Source: Dactylosporangium vinaceum
Lineage (GTDB): Bacteria; Actinomycetota; Actinomycetes; Mycobacteriales; Micromonosporaceae
NCBI RefSeq assembly: GCF_019904175.1
Contig: NZ_CP061913.1
Coordinates: 6,138,001 to 6,202,000 of the forward strand
Direction of reading: 5' to 3'
Length of the DNA stretch: 64,000 nucleotides
The notes beneath the pieces were generated by a model. That model saw only the letters and a list, made by a program, of their open reading frames with translations. It ran no database searches and was not told where the DNA came from. Numbering within the stretch: the first letter of the stretch is position 1; each line of letters starts with the position of its first letter. Below are positions 47,432-56,739 of this stretch, in pieces. Both the position numbers and the translations under genes were made by a program.

Positions 47432-48451
47432 TCAGGTCGAGCGCTCGGGCTGCGCCGCGACGGTGGACCCGCGCACGACGAGCGTGGTGGACAGGATGTT
47501 CGGCTCCGCCGTGAGCGGCGTGCCGTCGAAATGCGCGATGAGCCGACGCGCCGCCATCTCGCCCATCTGGCGCATGGGCTGGCGGACGGTGGTCAGCGGC
47601 GGTTCGGTGTGGGCCGCGTGCAGGATGTCGTCGAACCCGACGAGGGCGACGTCCTGCGGGACGGCCTTCCCGGCCAGCCGCAGCGCCTGCAGGGCGCCGG
47701 AGGCCGACAGGTCGTTGTGGGCGAACACCGCGTCGAACTCGACGCCCTCGGCGAGGGCCCGCTGGATCGACGTGATGCCGCACTCGTAGGTGAAGTCGCC
47801 CTCGACGACGAGGCGGGGGTCGATGGGTGCGCCCGCCGCGGCGAAGACGTCGGCGAAGCCGCCGAGGCGGTCCTGGGTGCAGCCGAACTTCTCCGAGCCG
47901 GTGATGACCAGGGGCCGGCGCCGGCCGATCTCGACGAGGTGCCGGGCGGCCAGTGACCCGCCGGCCCGGTTGGTGGTGGCCACCGACGGCATCAGCGGCT
48001 TGTCGCCGCGGTCGTCGATGAGGACCACCGGCAGCCCGCCGGTGTACAGGTCGGCGAGGTAGTCGAGGGTGCCCTCGGGCTCGATGGCCAGGAGGCCGTC
48101 GAAGGACTTGCCGGAGACCTGGGCGGCGAACTGGCGCATGGACTCGGCGCCGCGGTTGCACGTGAACAGCAGCAACCCGTACCCCTCCGACTCCACGACG
48201 TCGACCGCTCCCTGCACGACCTCACCCATCCACGGCCACGTCAGCGACGGGACGAGCATCCCGATCACCCGGGTGTGCCCCCGGGCCAGGTTGACCGCCC
48301 GCGCGCTGGGCACGTAGCCCAGCTGGTCGATGACCGTCCGAACCCGTGCCGCGGTCGCCTCGTCGACCTCGCCTTTGCCGTTGAGCACCCGCGAGACGGT
48401 GGTCTTGCTGACCCCCGCCCGGGCCGCCACATCGGCGATGGTGATCGGCAC
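47432..48451 (-). CDS. LacI-family transcriptional repressor
   Basis: 339 residues. HTH ITIADVAARAGVSKTTVSRVLNGKGEVDEATAARV (3-38), hinge helix VPSARAVNLARG, and a periplasmic-binding-like effector core. GTG 48451 has GGAAGGA upstream. Three LacI-like palindromes sit between the gene and its promoter, indicating autorepression; no obvious copy was found in the 113 bp before the binding-protein gene, so read-through from the lacI promoter may control the whole locus. Effector probably a sugar. Confidence 0.93.
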   Translation of the reverse strand: MPITIADVAARAGVSKTTVSRVLNGKGEVDEATAARVRTVIDQLGYVPSARAVNLARGHTRVIGMLVPSLTWPWMGEVVQGAVDVVESEGYGLLLFTCNRGAESMRQFAAQVSGKSFDGLLAIEPEGTLDYLADLYTGGLPVVLIDDRGDKPLMPSVATTNRAGGSLAARHLVEIGRRRPLVITGSEKFGCTQDRLGGFADVFAAAGAPIDPRLVVEGDFTYECGITSIQRALAEGVEFDAVFAHNDLSASGALQALRLAGKAVPQDVALVGFDDILHAAHTEPPLTTVRQPMRQMGEMAARRLIAHFDGTPLTAEPNILSTTLVVRGSTVAAQPERST

Positions 48452-48468
48452 GCCGCGATCCTTCCGGT

Positions 48469-48523
48469 GAGAGCGCTTTCTGGCAAGAGAGCGTGTTCTG
48501 GAACCGGTTCCGCAACCGGTTCC
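48469..48523. promoter_or_regulatory. three LacI-type operators upstream of lacI
   Basis: GAGAGCGCTTTC (48469-48480), the perfect palindrome GGAACCGGTTCC (48500-48511) and GCAACCGGTTCC (48512-48523), the last two directly adjacent. All have the central CG of LacI sites. They lie between the lacI start and its predicted promoter. Confidence 0.75.
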
Positions 48524-48526
48524 GGC

Positions 48527-48558
48527 ACACTAAATCCGATCGCGGACAGTGGTGTCAA
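48527..48558 (-). promoter_or_regulatory. possible lacI promoter, TTGACA and TAGTGT
   Basis: On the minus strand TTGACA (48558-48553) and TAGTGT (48532-48527). The 20-bp spacing is long, so the exact -10 is uncertain. The remaining DNA from 48559 to 48833 shows no gene or repeat that I recognise. Confidence 0.4.
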
Positions 48559-48833
48559 TAACACGGTGGTAACGAAACTTAACGTGGCGGCAACCCTTGC
48601 CAAGCGGCTGCGCATGGTGTTTGCTCGGGACCACCGTCGATGCGTATGCGATCAGGCCGGCCACCCCGGCGGGTCGCCGCCGGGACCGCTCCCATGGAGC
48701 GCTCTCACGGCGTTCGAGGATCAGGGACAGGTGCTGGTGGCGAGCTGCCGCGGCGCCCGCGGCGGCCCGGACCGCTGCTCCCGCGGCCGCACCGGCCGGG
48801 GGCGGTCACGACCGCCGGCTCACGAGCGCCGGC

Positions 48834-50411
48834 TCAGGGCAGCCGGATCGCGCTGGAGTCCCCGCCGACCAGGCCCGACTTGACCCGCAGCTCCGTGAAC
48901 TGCAACCCCTCGGGCACGTCGAACACGAGCGTCCCCGTCACCGCGGTGTCCGGCGCGATCTCGTTGAACAGCGGCCGGGCGTCGGCGTACCACACCCAGG
49001 CCAGCTCGTCCGGCCCGTACTCCTTGCCGGCGCTGTCGCGCAGCTTCTGGTAGCCGACCCAGATGCGGGCCTTGCTGTCCCCGGTGTTCTCGACCTTCAG
49101 CTGGGCCAGGCAGTACTGCCCGTCGGGTTTGCGGGTCAGCGGCCAGTCCCCGAGCTCCTTGCGGCCGCAGCTGAACCCGGCCAGGGTGAAGCGCAGCTTC
49201 CCGTCCTGCGCGACCGGGGAGCGCTTCGGCGTCGGCGACGGGGTCGGTGACGCCGGCGTCGGGGCCGGGGACCCGAGCTCGCCCCGGCCGGCCTTCTGCG
49301 CCAGGCTCAGCGCCACCAGCAGCACCGCCAGCAGCGCGATCAGGGCGAGCCCGGTCGCGATCCCCCGCCCGGCCCGCCGCGGCCGGCGCCGGGGCGGTGG
49401 CGGCGCGACGGGCAGCGGCGGGCGGAACCCGCGCCCGGTCCGCGGGGCCGGCCCGTCGTGGCCCTCCAGGCCCGGGTAGCCGCCGTGCGCGGCCAGCCCC
49501 GGGTAGCCGGTGGACACGGCGGTCACCGGCCGGGTCGGCGGCGACACCGGCGCGGCGCCCTTCGCGAACGCCGCCGTCGCGCCCCGCCGCGACCGGGGCC
49601 GGGCCGCCGGCGCCGACCCGCGCACCGTCGCCGCGACCTGCGCCGCGGCCGGGTCGTCCTGCCCGACCAGGGCCAGCAGCACCTGCCGGGCGGTCGGGCG
49701 CCGCTGCGGGTCCGGGTCGAGGCAGCGGCGCACCATGGCGGCCGTTGCCGGGTCAAGACCGGCCAGGTCCCCGGGCGGCAGCTGCCCGGTGCCCGCCCAC
49801 GCCACCAGCAGGCCCCACGCGTAGACGTCGCTGGCCTGGCTCGGCGGCCAGCCGCGGACCTGCTCCGGGGCCAGCCAGCCGGGTGTGCCGAAGGTGGGGC
49901 CGTGCGCGGCGGTGTGCCCGAGCAGCCGGGCCACGCCGAAGTCGATGACCTTCGGCCCGAACGGCGACAGCAGCACGTTGCGGGGGCTCAGATCGGCGTG
50001 GACGAGCCCGACGGCGTGGATCGCGGTCAGCGCCGCGGCGACCCCGACGGCGACCGCCTCGACCTGCCCGGCCAGGGGCCCGTGCGCGGTCGCGTAGTCG
50101 TGCAGCGACGGGCCCTGGACATACTCGGTCACGATGTGCGGCACGGCCCCGTCCAGGGCCACGTCGAGGACCCGGGCCGTGCAGAACCCGGCGACCCGCG
50201 ACGCGGCCGCTGCCTCCGCCGCGAACCGGTGCCGGAACATCGGGTCGCCGTAGAACGCCGGGTTGATGACCTTCAGCGCCACCTGGCGGCTGCCGGCGCC
50301 CGTGGCGAGGTACACGGTGCCCATCCCGCCGACGCCGAGGACGCCGAGCAGCCGGTAGGACCCGACGGTGGCCGGGTCCCCGTCACGCAGCGGCGCCGGC
50401 GAATCCCCCAT
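48834..50411 (-). CDS. transmembrane Ser/Thr protein kinase with extracellular sensor domain
   Basis: 525 residues. Kinase domain about 15-260: glycine loop LGVGGMGTV, Lys47 in VALKVI, catalytic loop HADLSPRN (Asp140, Asn145) and IDFGVA (Asp157). The loop lacks the usual Arg before the catalytic Asp (Ala139) and the Lys two residues after it (Ser142), so it is a non-RD kinase. A Pro/Arg-rich juxtamembrane region, one helix (about 350-372), and an outer DUF4352-like domain with two Cys follow. No PASTA repeats. Confidence 0.9.
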   Translation of the reverse strand: MGDSPAPLRDGDPATVGSYRLLGVLGVGGMGTVYLATGAGSRQVALKVINPAFYGDPMFRHRFAAEAAAASRVAGFCTARVLDVALDGAVPHIVTEYVQGPSLHDYATAHGPLAGQVEAVAVGVAAALTAIHAVGLVHADLSPRNVLLSPFGPKVIDFGVARLLGHTAAHGPTFGTPGWLAPEQVRGWPPSQASDVYAWGLLVAWAGTGQLPPGDLAGLDPATAAMVRRCLDPDPQRRPTARQVLLALVGQDDPAAAQVAATVRGSAPAARPRSRRGATAAFAKGAAPVSPPTRPVTAVSTGYPGLAAHGGYPGLEGHDGPAPRTGRGFRPPLPVAPPPPRRRPRRAGRGIATGLALIALLAVLLVALSLAQKAGRGELGSPAPTPASPTPSPTPKRSPVAQDGKLRFTLAGFSCGRKELGDWPLTRKPDGQYCLAQLKVENTGDSKARIWVGYQKLRDSAGKEYGPDELAWVWYADARPLFNEIAPDTAVTGTLVFDVPEGLQFTELRVKSGLVGGDSSAIRLP

Positions 50412-50464
50412 ACGACTTATGGTGCCTCACCGGCGCACCCGGCTCCGAACACTCGCCCCGGTTT

Positions 50465-51226
50465 CTACACAACCCGGGCATTGCGGGCGGCCAGCAGCGC
50501 CGCCCCGGCGATCCCTGCGTTGTTCTGCAGCGCCGCCGGCACCACCTTCGTCGGCACATCGACGAGGTGCAGCCACTTCTCGGCCTTCTTGCTCACCCCG
50601 CCGCCGACGATGATCAGATCCGGCCACAGCAGCGCGTGCAGGTGGCGCAGGTACGTCTGGACCCGCTCCGCGAACTCCGGCCAGCCGAGATCGTCGGCCT
50701 CCCGGACCCGGTCCGAGGCGTAGTCCTCGGCGTCACCGCCGTGCAGGTGCAGCCCGGACATCTGCAGGTGCCCGAACTCCGTGTTCGGCACCAGCGTGCC
50801 GTCGATGAACAGGGCCGTGCCGATCCCGGTCCCGAACGTCACCATGACGACCAGGCCGGGCACGCCCCGCCCCGCGCCGTACTCGACCTCGGCCACCCCG
50901 GCCGCGTCGGCGTCGTTGAGGACCGTCACCGGCTTGCCCAGCGCCGCCGAGAACAGCTGCTCGGCGGGCGCGTCGACCCACGACTTGTCGACGTTCGCCG
51001 CGGTCTTGGTCACCCCGTGCTGCACCACCGCCGGGAACGTGATCCCGATGCTGGCCGCGGCCTCGAACGCCCCGGCGACCTGCACGACCGTCTGCACGAC
51101 AGCCGCCGTGTCGGCCGGCTGCGGCGTCTCGATGCGGACCCGGTCGCTGGTGAACAAGCCGGTCACCAGATCGACCGGCGCCCCCTTGATGCCCGATCCA
51201 CCAATGTCGATTCCCAGGACGACCAC
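50465..51226 (-). CDS. ppgK: polyphosphate glucokinase
   Basis: 253 residues, ROK-like. VLGIDIGGSGIKGAPVD phosphate loop at the N terminus, VLNDADAAGVAE catalytic region, and VTFGTGIGTALFIDG. The size and motifs match PpgK, which phosphorylates glucose using polyphosphate or ATP, typical of actinobacteria. GTG 51226 has AAGGAG 5 nt upstream. It could phosphorylate glucose released by the GH1 enzyme encoded nearby. Confidence 0.95.
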   Translation of the reverse strand: MVVLGIDIGGSGIKGAPVDLVTGLFTSDRVRIETPQPADTAAVVQTVVQVAGAFEAAASIGITFPAVVQHGVTKTAANVDKSWVDAPAEQLFSAALGKPVTVLNDADAAGVAEVEYGAGRGVPGLVVMVTFGTGIGTALFIDGTLVPNTEFGHLQMSGLHLHGGDAEDYASDRVREADDLGWPEFAERVQTYLRHLHALLWPDLIIVGGGVSKKAEKWLHLVDVPTKVVPAALQNNAGIAGAALLAARNARVV

Positions 51227-51331
51227 AGCTGCTCCTTCACGCGCCAGGGGTGTCACCACAATGCCTGCGGGTCACCCAATCATGGCCCGCCGGCGCGGAG
51301 ATCACCGGGGGAACGCCGTCCCAGCGCCGCC

Positions 51332-51592
51332 TCAGCCCGGATAGGCGCCCACCGCGTCGCGGACCTCCGACCCGGCCGCCGCATCCGCCGTGCGGGCACA
51401 GTGCGCGCAGCAGTAGAACCGCCCCGACACCTCCGAGCCGTGCCCGACGATCCGCGTCCCGCAGTGCTCACACACCGGCGCCAGCTTCTGGATCGCACAC
51501 TCGAACGAGTCGAACGTGTGCACCCCACCGCCGACCGTCCGCACCTCGAACGCCATGTAATAGTCATTTCCGCAGGTCACACATACCGCCAT
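51332..51592 (-). CDS. small zinc-ribbon protein
   Basis: 86 residues with three CxxC pairs: CVTCG, CEHCG and CCAHC, plus HTFDSFECAIQ. The layout resembles short actinobacterial metallothionein- or zinc-ribbon-like proteins. ATG 51592 is chosen over TTG 51598. No ribosome-binding site is evident. Function unknown; it may be a metal buffer or a nucleic-acid-binding ribbon. Confidence 0.75.
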   Translation of the reverse strand: MAVCVTCGNDYYMAFEVRTVGGGVHTFDSFECAIQKLAPVCEHCGTRIVGHGSEVSGRFYCCAHCARTADAAAGSEVRDAVGAYPG

Positions 51593-51632
51593 GGACAAAG
51601 CGTCACCAATGCCGCGCGCGCCCGCAACCGGT

Positions 51633-53210
51633 TCAGGCAGAAATCGCCCGCCGGATCACCAGCATCGCCTGATCGTCCTCGGACTCGTCACCCACACCCA
51701 GCAGCAGCGCGTCGCAGAACGCCTCCAGGTCCCCGTCGCCGCCGTCCGCGGCCAGCCCCGCCACCAACGCCGCCTGCAGCCGCTCCAGACCCTCGTTGAA
51801 CGACGACCCGCGCCGCTCGATCAGCCCGTCCGTCACCAGCACCAGCGACTCACCGGCATCGAGCGTGAACACCGTCTCCGCGTCGTGGACCGTCGGCACC
51901 CCCAGCAGCGCCACCCGCCCCTCCACGGTCGTCGCCCGGCCCCGCCCGACCCGCAGCGGCGGCGGATGCCCGGCGTTGGCCAGCCGGATCTCCCCCGTCG
52001 CCAGCTCGATGCGCAGCAGGCACATCGTCACGATCTCCTCCGGCAGGAACCGCAGCATCATCCGGTTCAGCCGCTCCAGCGTCAGCCCCGGCGCGTGATC
52101 CTCGGCCAGGTACGCCCGCAGCGCATGCCGGACCTCCGCCATGATCGTCGCCGCCCGCAGCGAATGCCCGGCCACGTCACCGATCGCCGCGACGATGTGC
52201 CCCTCCACCGCCACGACCTCGTAGAAGTCCCCGCCCACATACGCGTGATCGGACGCCGGCCGATACCGCACCGCGATGTCGTAGCCCGGCACCGGCGGCA
52301 GCGACGCCGGCAGCATGCTCTGCTGCAGCGTCAGCGCCGTGCGCCGCTCCTCGTCATACGAGCGGAGCGCCTCCACCGCCAGCGCGATCGCCTGCCCCAG
52401 CTGCCGCAGCACGTCCCGGTCGTCGTCGGTGAACCCGGCCGCCGGGACCGCGATGTGCAGCGGTTCCCGCCCCGCCTTCACCCGGGCCACCACCCGGAAC
52501 ACCGCCCCGGGCCACCACGGCCCGTCCTCCTGCACGAACAGCTCCGCCCCGACCGCCCCGTCCAGCGGGTCGATGTCGAAATGCTCCCGGTACGCGGCCC
52601 GGACCACCGGCACCGCCCCCGCCGCATCCACCTGCACGGCCAGCGCCCCGGTCTCCGGCGACGTCGCCGCGACCGCCACCGCACCGTCGAACACCCGCGA
52701 CGCCCCGACCGCGGCCAGCCGCAGCAGCTCCGGCAGGCTCGTCGCCGCGTTGATCTCCGCCGTCGTGGCTACCAGCCGCGTCAGCCGCCCCGCGAGGCGC
52801 TCCGCCCGGTGCCGCGCCCGCGAGTACCGCAGCAGCGCCCCCACCGTCGCCAGCAGCTCATCCGGGTCGATCGGCTCGGCCAGATACGCGTCAGCGCCCC
52901 GGATCAGCCCCTGCGTCCGGTCCACCGCATGGACAGCCGTCGCCGAAATGTGGATCACCGGCACCGCCGCCGTCCGCGGGTCCGACTTGATCCGCTCCGC
53001 CACCTCGAACCCGTCGATGTCCGGCAGCCGCACATCCAGCACCACCAGCTCGACCGCGACCGCCTCGTCGTGCAGCAGCGTCAGCGCATCCTCCCCGGCC
53101 GCCGCCTCGACGACCCGGTGACCCTCCCGCCGCAGCCAGCTGGTGATCACGTACCGCTTCGACGGGCTGTCGTCGACGACCAGGATGTCGGCCGCCGTCA
53201 CCACCGTCAT
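51633..53210 (-). CDS. response regulator-GAF-PP2C phosphatase (RsbU-like)
   Basis: 525 residues. REC domain 8-125 with phospho-acceptor Asp59 (VVLDVRLPD); a GAF-like middle (about 150-290); and a SpoIIE/PP2C domain from about 310 with metal-binding VGGDFYEVV, GDVAGHS and LVTDG. It would dephosphorylate a STAS antagonist in response to phosphorelay and stressosome input. The gene overlaps the hybrid kinase by 4 bp and is last in the operon. Confidence 0.92.
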   Translation of the reverse strand: MTVVTAADILVVDDSPSKRYVITSWLRREGHRVVEAAAGEDALTLLHDEAVAVELVVLDVRLPDIDGFEVAERIKSDPRTAAVPVIHISATAVHAVDRTQGLIRGADAYLAEPIDPDELLATVGALLRYSRARHRAERLAGRLTRLVATTAEINAATSLPELLRLAAVGASRVFDGAVAVAATSPETGALAVQVDAAGAVPVVRAAYREHFDIDPLDGAVGAELFVQEDGPWWPGAVFRVVARVKAGREPLHIAVPAAGFTDDDRDVLRQLGQAIALAVEALRSYDEERRTALTLQQSMLPASLPPVPGYDIAVRYRPASDHAYVGGDFYEVVAVEGHIVAAIGDVAGHSLRAATIMAEVRHALRAYLAEDHAPGLTLERLNRMMLRFLPEEIVTMCLLRIELATGEIRLANAGHPPPLRVGRGRATTVEGRVALLGVPTVHDAETVFTLDAGESLVLVTDGLIERRGSSFNEGLERLQAALVAGLAADGGDGDLEAFCDALLLGVGDESEDDQAMLVIRRAISA

Positions 53211-54907
53211 CGGGCGATGCCCGCGACGAGGTCGACCACCGCCCGGCGGGTCAGGTGCTCCTTCACCAGCACCGACCGGGCGTGCGCCAGCTCGTCCGCC
53301 CGGAAGTCCGACAGGTCCGCGGCCGTCACCACGAACACCGGAATCCCGGCGACGTCGTCGAGCCCGGCCAGATCGGCGAGCAGCTCCGTGCCGTCACCGC
53401 CCGGCATCCGCAGATCCAGGAAGATGACCGACGGGTGCTCCCGCACCGCGATCGCCAGCCCTGAACGTACATCGGCCGCCTCCGAAACCTGCCCCGCGAT
53501 GCCCGCCAGGAGCTGGCGCAGCAGGTGCCGCGCCGCCGGATCGTCATCGACGACCAGGGCCCGCTCCACCTGCGGCAGCGGCCCGTCGTCGTCGACCTCC
53601 GGCACCGCCGGGCGCAGCGGCAGCGACAGCGTGAACGTCGAACCCTCCCCCGGCTCCGACACCATCGTCAACGCCCCGCCCAGCAGCGTCGCCAGCCGCC
53701 GCGCATACGGCAGCCCCAGCCCCGTCCCACCGGCCTGCCGGGCCCCGCGGACCTGATGGAACTCCTCGAACACCCGCGCCTGCTCCGCGAACGGAATCCC
53801 GATCCCGGTGTCCGCCACCGCGATGTACAGCCGATCCCCGTCGACCCACGCCCCCATCCCGACGGTCCCCGTGTCGGTGAACTTCAACGCGTTCGTCAGC
53901 AGGTTGCGCAGGATCTGCGTCAGCAGCAGCTCGTCACTGACCAGCCCGGCCGCCGGCGGCTCGTCCACCGCCAGCTCCACCTCCGGGCGCGCCAGAGGCC
54001 GCAGCGTCCCCCGCAGCTGCCCGAACACCGCCGCCAGGTCGATCGGCCCCCAGTTCGGCTCGATGCGCCCCGACTCCGCCTTCGCCAGGTCCAGCAGATC
54101 GTTCACCCGCGCCAGCAGGTCCGCCGCCGAACCCTGCACCAGGTCCAGCTGATGCGTCTGCTCCGACGTCAGCGGCTCCGAACGCGGGTCCAGCAGCAGC
54201 CGGGTCAGCCCGATGATCGCCGTCACCGGCGCCCGCAGCTCGTGCGACACGTTCGCCAGGAACCGCGACTTCGCCTCGTTCGCCTCCCGCAGCTGCGCCG
54301 AACGCTCGTCCAGCTCCGCATACAGGGCCACGACACCCTGGTTCGTCTGCTCCAGCTCCTCCGACAACTGCGTGTACAGGGCCATCACGCCCTTGTTCGT
54401 CTCCTCGAGCTCCGCGTTGAGGTGCAGCAGCTCGTCCCGGTGCGCCTGGACCTCCTCGAGCGCGGCCACCAGCTGCCGGTTCTGCACGCTCAGCTCGTCG
54501 AGCGCGGTCGTCGGCGAACTCTCGGCCAGCTCGGCCCGCGCCTGCCCGACCCGCTCCGCATCGACCTGTGCCGGCAGCCGCCGCGTCAGCACGATCCGCT
54601 CGTCCTCCACCCGCACCTCATCCATCAGCCGTCCGGCCGCCCGGACTCCCTCAAGATTCTGGTTACCCAGGGCCGCGGATGACACAACAATGACCAGGTG
54701 AGGGCGCGGACCCGCGGCCGCCGCGAACAGCACCTCGGCGCCCGGCACCTGCCGCCCGATCTCACTGAGCGCCGTCGCCACCCGGACCTGATCCTGGTAG
54801 TCCATCCCGAGCGCGGCCGCCACCTCCCGGCCGCGCTGGCGCAGCACGAACACGTCATGCTCGGAGCTGAGCACCATCCGCAGCACCGGCGCCGGGTCCA
54901 CACTCAC
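53207..54907 (-). CDS. hybrid sensor histidine kinase with RsbT-like N terminus
   Basis: 566 residues: an N-terminal segment of about 75 residues resembling an RsbT/SpoIIAB-type ATPase start (VRVATALSEIGRQ), a coiled coil containing two EETNxGVxALYxxL-type repeats (168-200), HisKA with His222 (FLANVSHELRAP), HATPase (NALKFTD, DTGIGIP, GTGLGLP) and a C-terminal REC (FLDLRMPGGDG). No membrane helix, so it senses through partners. It probably passes phosphate to the REC-GAF-PP2C protein downstream. Confidence 0.92.
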   Translation of the reverse strand: MSVDPAPVLRMVLSSEHDVFVLRQRGREVAAALGMDYQDQVRVATALSEIGRQVPGAEVLFAAAAGPRPHLVIVVSSAALGNQNLEGVRAAGRLMDEVRVEDERIVLTRRLPAQVDAERVGQARAELAESSPTTALDELSVQNRQLVAALEEVQAHRDELLHLNAELEETNKGVMALYTQLSEELEQTNQGVVALYAELDERSAQLREANEAKSRFLANVSHELRAPVTAIIGLTRLLLDPRSEPLTSEQTHQLDLVQGSAADLLARVNDLLDLAKAESGRIEPNWGPIDLAAVFGQLRGTLRPLARPEVELAVDEPPAAGLVSDELLLTQILRNLLTNALKFTDTGTVGMGAWVDGDRLYIAVADTGIGIPFAEQARVFEEFHQVRGARQAGGTGLGLPYARRLATLLGGALTMVSEPGEGSTFTLSLPLRPAVPEVDDDGPLPQVERALVVDDDPAARHLLRQLLAGIAGQVSEAADVRSGLAIAVREHPSVIFLDLRMPGGDGTELLADLAGLDDVAGIPVFVVTAADLSDFRADELAHARSVLVKEHLTRRAVVDLVAGIAR

Positions 54908-55932
54908 GCCGGAACACCGCTACCGGCCACCGCCACGCAGGCATCGTCGCGCCGCACACCCGCATCACGCAGCAGCGTCGCCGCGACAAGCAGCGGGTCC
55001 TGCCGCGACAACCCCGGATAGTCCCGAAGATTCCACCGATCCGACACACCATCGGAGTGCAGCACCACGACCCCCTCCGGCGGCAGCTCGTACGTGAACT
55101 CACGCACACCCCGCGACTGGTGCCCGACGATACCGGGCATGCTCACCATGCCCCGCCGCTCACCGTCCGGAAACGCGATAGCCCCCGCGACATTGCCAAG
55201 CCCCGCGAACACCACCGCGCCGTCCGACACCCGCGCCACCGACACCGCCGCGCCCCGCGTGTGCGACACCGACCGGTGCAGCAGCTCCAGCAGCCGCCCC
55301 GGCGCGTCCACGTCACTGGCCAGGAACACGTCGGTGATCGCCGAGGACGCCGCCGCCGCCAGCGGCCCGTGCCCCAGCCCGTCCGCGACGAGCACCAGCA
55401 GCACGTCGCCGACCGCCCGCGCCGCATACCGGTCCCCGCACGCCCGCTCCCCCGTGATCGGCCGCGACAACCCCGCCACCGGCGGCGGCACCACCCGCCG
55501 CTTCTCCCCCGCCCACAGCTGCGCCGTCAGCACCGTCCCCCGCCCCGGCAGCGAATACCCCGCCGCGACGTCCGACAGCCGCCGCACCGCCCCCAGCCCT
55601 ATCCCCAGCGTCCCCGCCGTCGAATGCCCGTCCACCGAGCTGAACGGCAGATCCGCCATCCCCGGCCCCGAGTCCACCGCCACCAGCTCGACCCCGCCGA
55701 CCTCGCCCCGCCGCAGGCACCGCACCGACAGCGCGCCACCGTCGGCGTGCCGGTGCAGATTCGACGCCAGCTCCGCCGCGACGATCGCCACCTCGCCGGC
55801 CCGCTGCTCACTGAAGCCCAGGCGCTGGGCGCAGTCCACGGCGACCCGGCGCGCGACCCCCGCCGCACCCGAGTCGCCCACCGCGACCCAGCCGAGCTCC
55901 TCCACCGTCGGCACTGCGGCGACGGCCGTCAC
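54904..55932 (-). CDS. RsbT-like ATPase fused to PP2C phosphatase (RsbX-like)
   Basis: 342 residues. N-terminal GHKL ATPase (about 10-130: VAAELASNLHRHADGG, VDSGPGMADL, LGIGLGAVRR) and a C-terminal PP2C (about 150-342: CGDRYAARAVGDVLLVLVADGLGHG, VVLHSDGV). In Bacillus RsbX resets the stressosome by dephosphorylating RsbR/RsbS; here a kinase-like domain is attached. GTG 55932 overlaps the RsbT stop (GTGA); another GTG is at 55941. Confidence 0.9.
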   Translation of the reverse strand: MTAVAAVPTVEELGWVAVGDSGAAGVARRVAVDCAQRLGFSEQRAGEVAIVAAELASNLHRHADGGALSVRCLRRGEVGGVELVAVDSGPGMADLPFSSVDGHSTAGTLGIGLGAVRRLSDVAAGYSLPGRGTVLTAQLWAGEKRRVVPPPVAGLSRPITGERACGDRYAARAVGDVLLVLVADGLGHGPLAAAASSAITDVFLASDVDAPGRLLELLHRSVSHTRGAAVSVARVSDGAVVFAGLGNVAGAIAFPDGERRGMVSMPGIVGHQSRGVREFTYELPPEGVVVLHSDGVSDRWNLRDYPGLSRQDPLLVAATLLRDAGVRRDDACVAVAGSGVPA

Positions 55933-56345
55933 CGGGCCCACTTCGTCACGGCGATCCGCGTGCCCGCACCAGGCGTGGTGTCGATCTCGAACTCGTCCAC
56001 GAGTCGTCTGGACCCCGAAAGACCCAAACCCAAACCACTGCCCGTCGTGTACCCGTCCGTGAACGCCAGTCCCAGATCCACGATCCCCGGCCCGGAGTCC
56101 ACGAACTCGGCCCGGACCCCGGCCCGCCGCCCGTTGTGCACCCCGGCGATCGTCGCGTATCCGCCGCCCCCGTGGATCAGCGTGTTGCGGGCCAGCTCAC
56201 TCGCCGCCGTCACCAGCTTCGTCTGGTCGACGAGCGGCAGCTTCGCCTCGACCGCCGCGACGCGCACCGCCTGCCGGACCCGCACGACGTCCTTGTCGTC
56301 ACCGATCTCCAGCCGCAGCACCTCGGCACCGGCGTCGTCAGGCAC
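55929..56345 (-). CDS. rsbT: serine/threonine kinase RsbT
   Basis: 138 residues, single GHKL ATPase. N-box ASELARNTLIHGGGG, VDSGPGI G1 box and GLGLGLSGSRRLVDEF. RsbT phosphorylates RsbR and RsbS and then activates an RsbU-type phosphatase. It overlaps both rsbS and the ATPase-PP2C gene, forming the RST core. Confidence 0.92.
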   Translation of the reverse strand: MPDDAGAEVLRLEIGDDKDVVRVRQAVRVAAVEAKLPLVDQTKLVTAASELARNTLIHGGGGYATIAGVHNGRRAGVRAEFVDSGPGIVDLGLAFTDGYTTGSGLGLGLSGSRRLVDEFEIDTTPGAGTRIAVTKWAR

Positions 56346-56739
56346 CGGCGTCCTCGACCACTGTCAGCATCCCCACCCCGTGCACCTGCTTCGCCGCGGC
56401 CAGAATGTCGAGCGCCTTGTCCACGTTGAGCGCCGTGCGCACACCATTGAGCGACAGCCCCAGCTCGACGAGCGTGATCGCCACCGCCGGCCGCATCCCG
56501 ACCACCACCGTCTCCGCGTCGAGGACCCGCGACACCGCCGCGATCGTCGACAGCATCCGGCCGATGAACGAGTCGACGATCTCGAGGGCCGAAATGTCGA
56601 TCACCACACCGTGCGCACCGGTCTCCACGATCCGGTCCGACAGATCCTCCTGCAGCTGCAGCGCCGTCTGGTCGTCCAGGTCGATCTGGATCGACACCAG
56701 CAGGATGTCGCCGATCTTCAGTACGGGAACCCGGTCCAT
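56338..56739 (-). CDS. rsbS: stressosome scaffold RsbS
   Basis: 133 residues, single STAS domain. VIDISALEIVDSFIGRML contains Ser57, equivalent to the phosphorylated Ser59 of B. subtilis RsbS. VVVGMRPAVAITLVELGL is the conserved C-terminal STAS stretch. Starts on the last base of the rsbR stop (TGATG). Confidence 0.93.
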   Translation of the reverse strand: MDRVPVLKIGDILLVSIQIDLDDQTALQLQEDLSDRIVETGAHGVVIDISALEIVDSFIGRMLSTIAAVSRVLDAETVVVGMRPAVAITLVELGLSLNGVRTALNVDKALDILAAAKQVHGVGMLTVVEDAGA

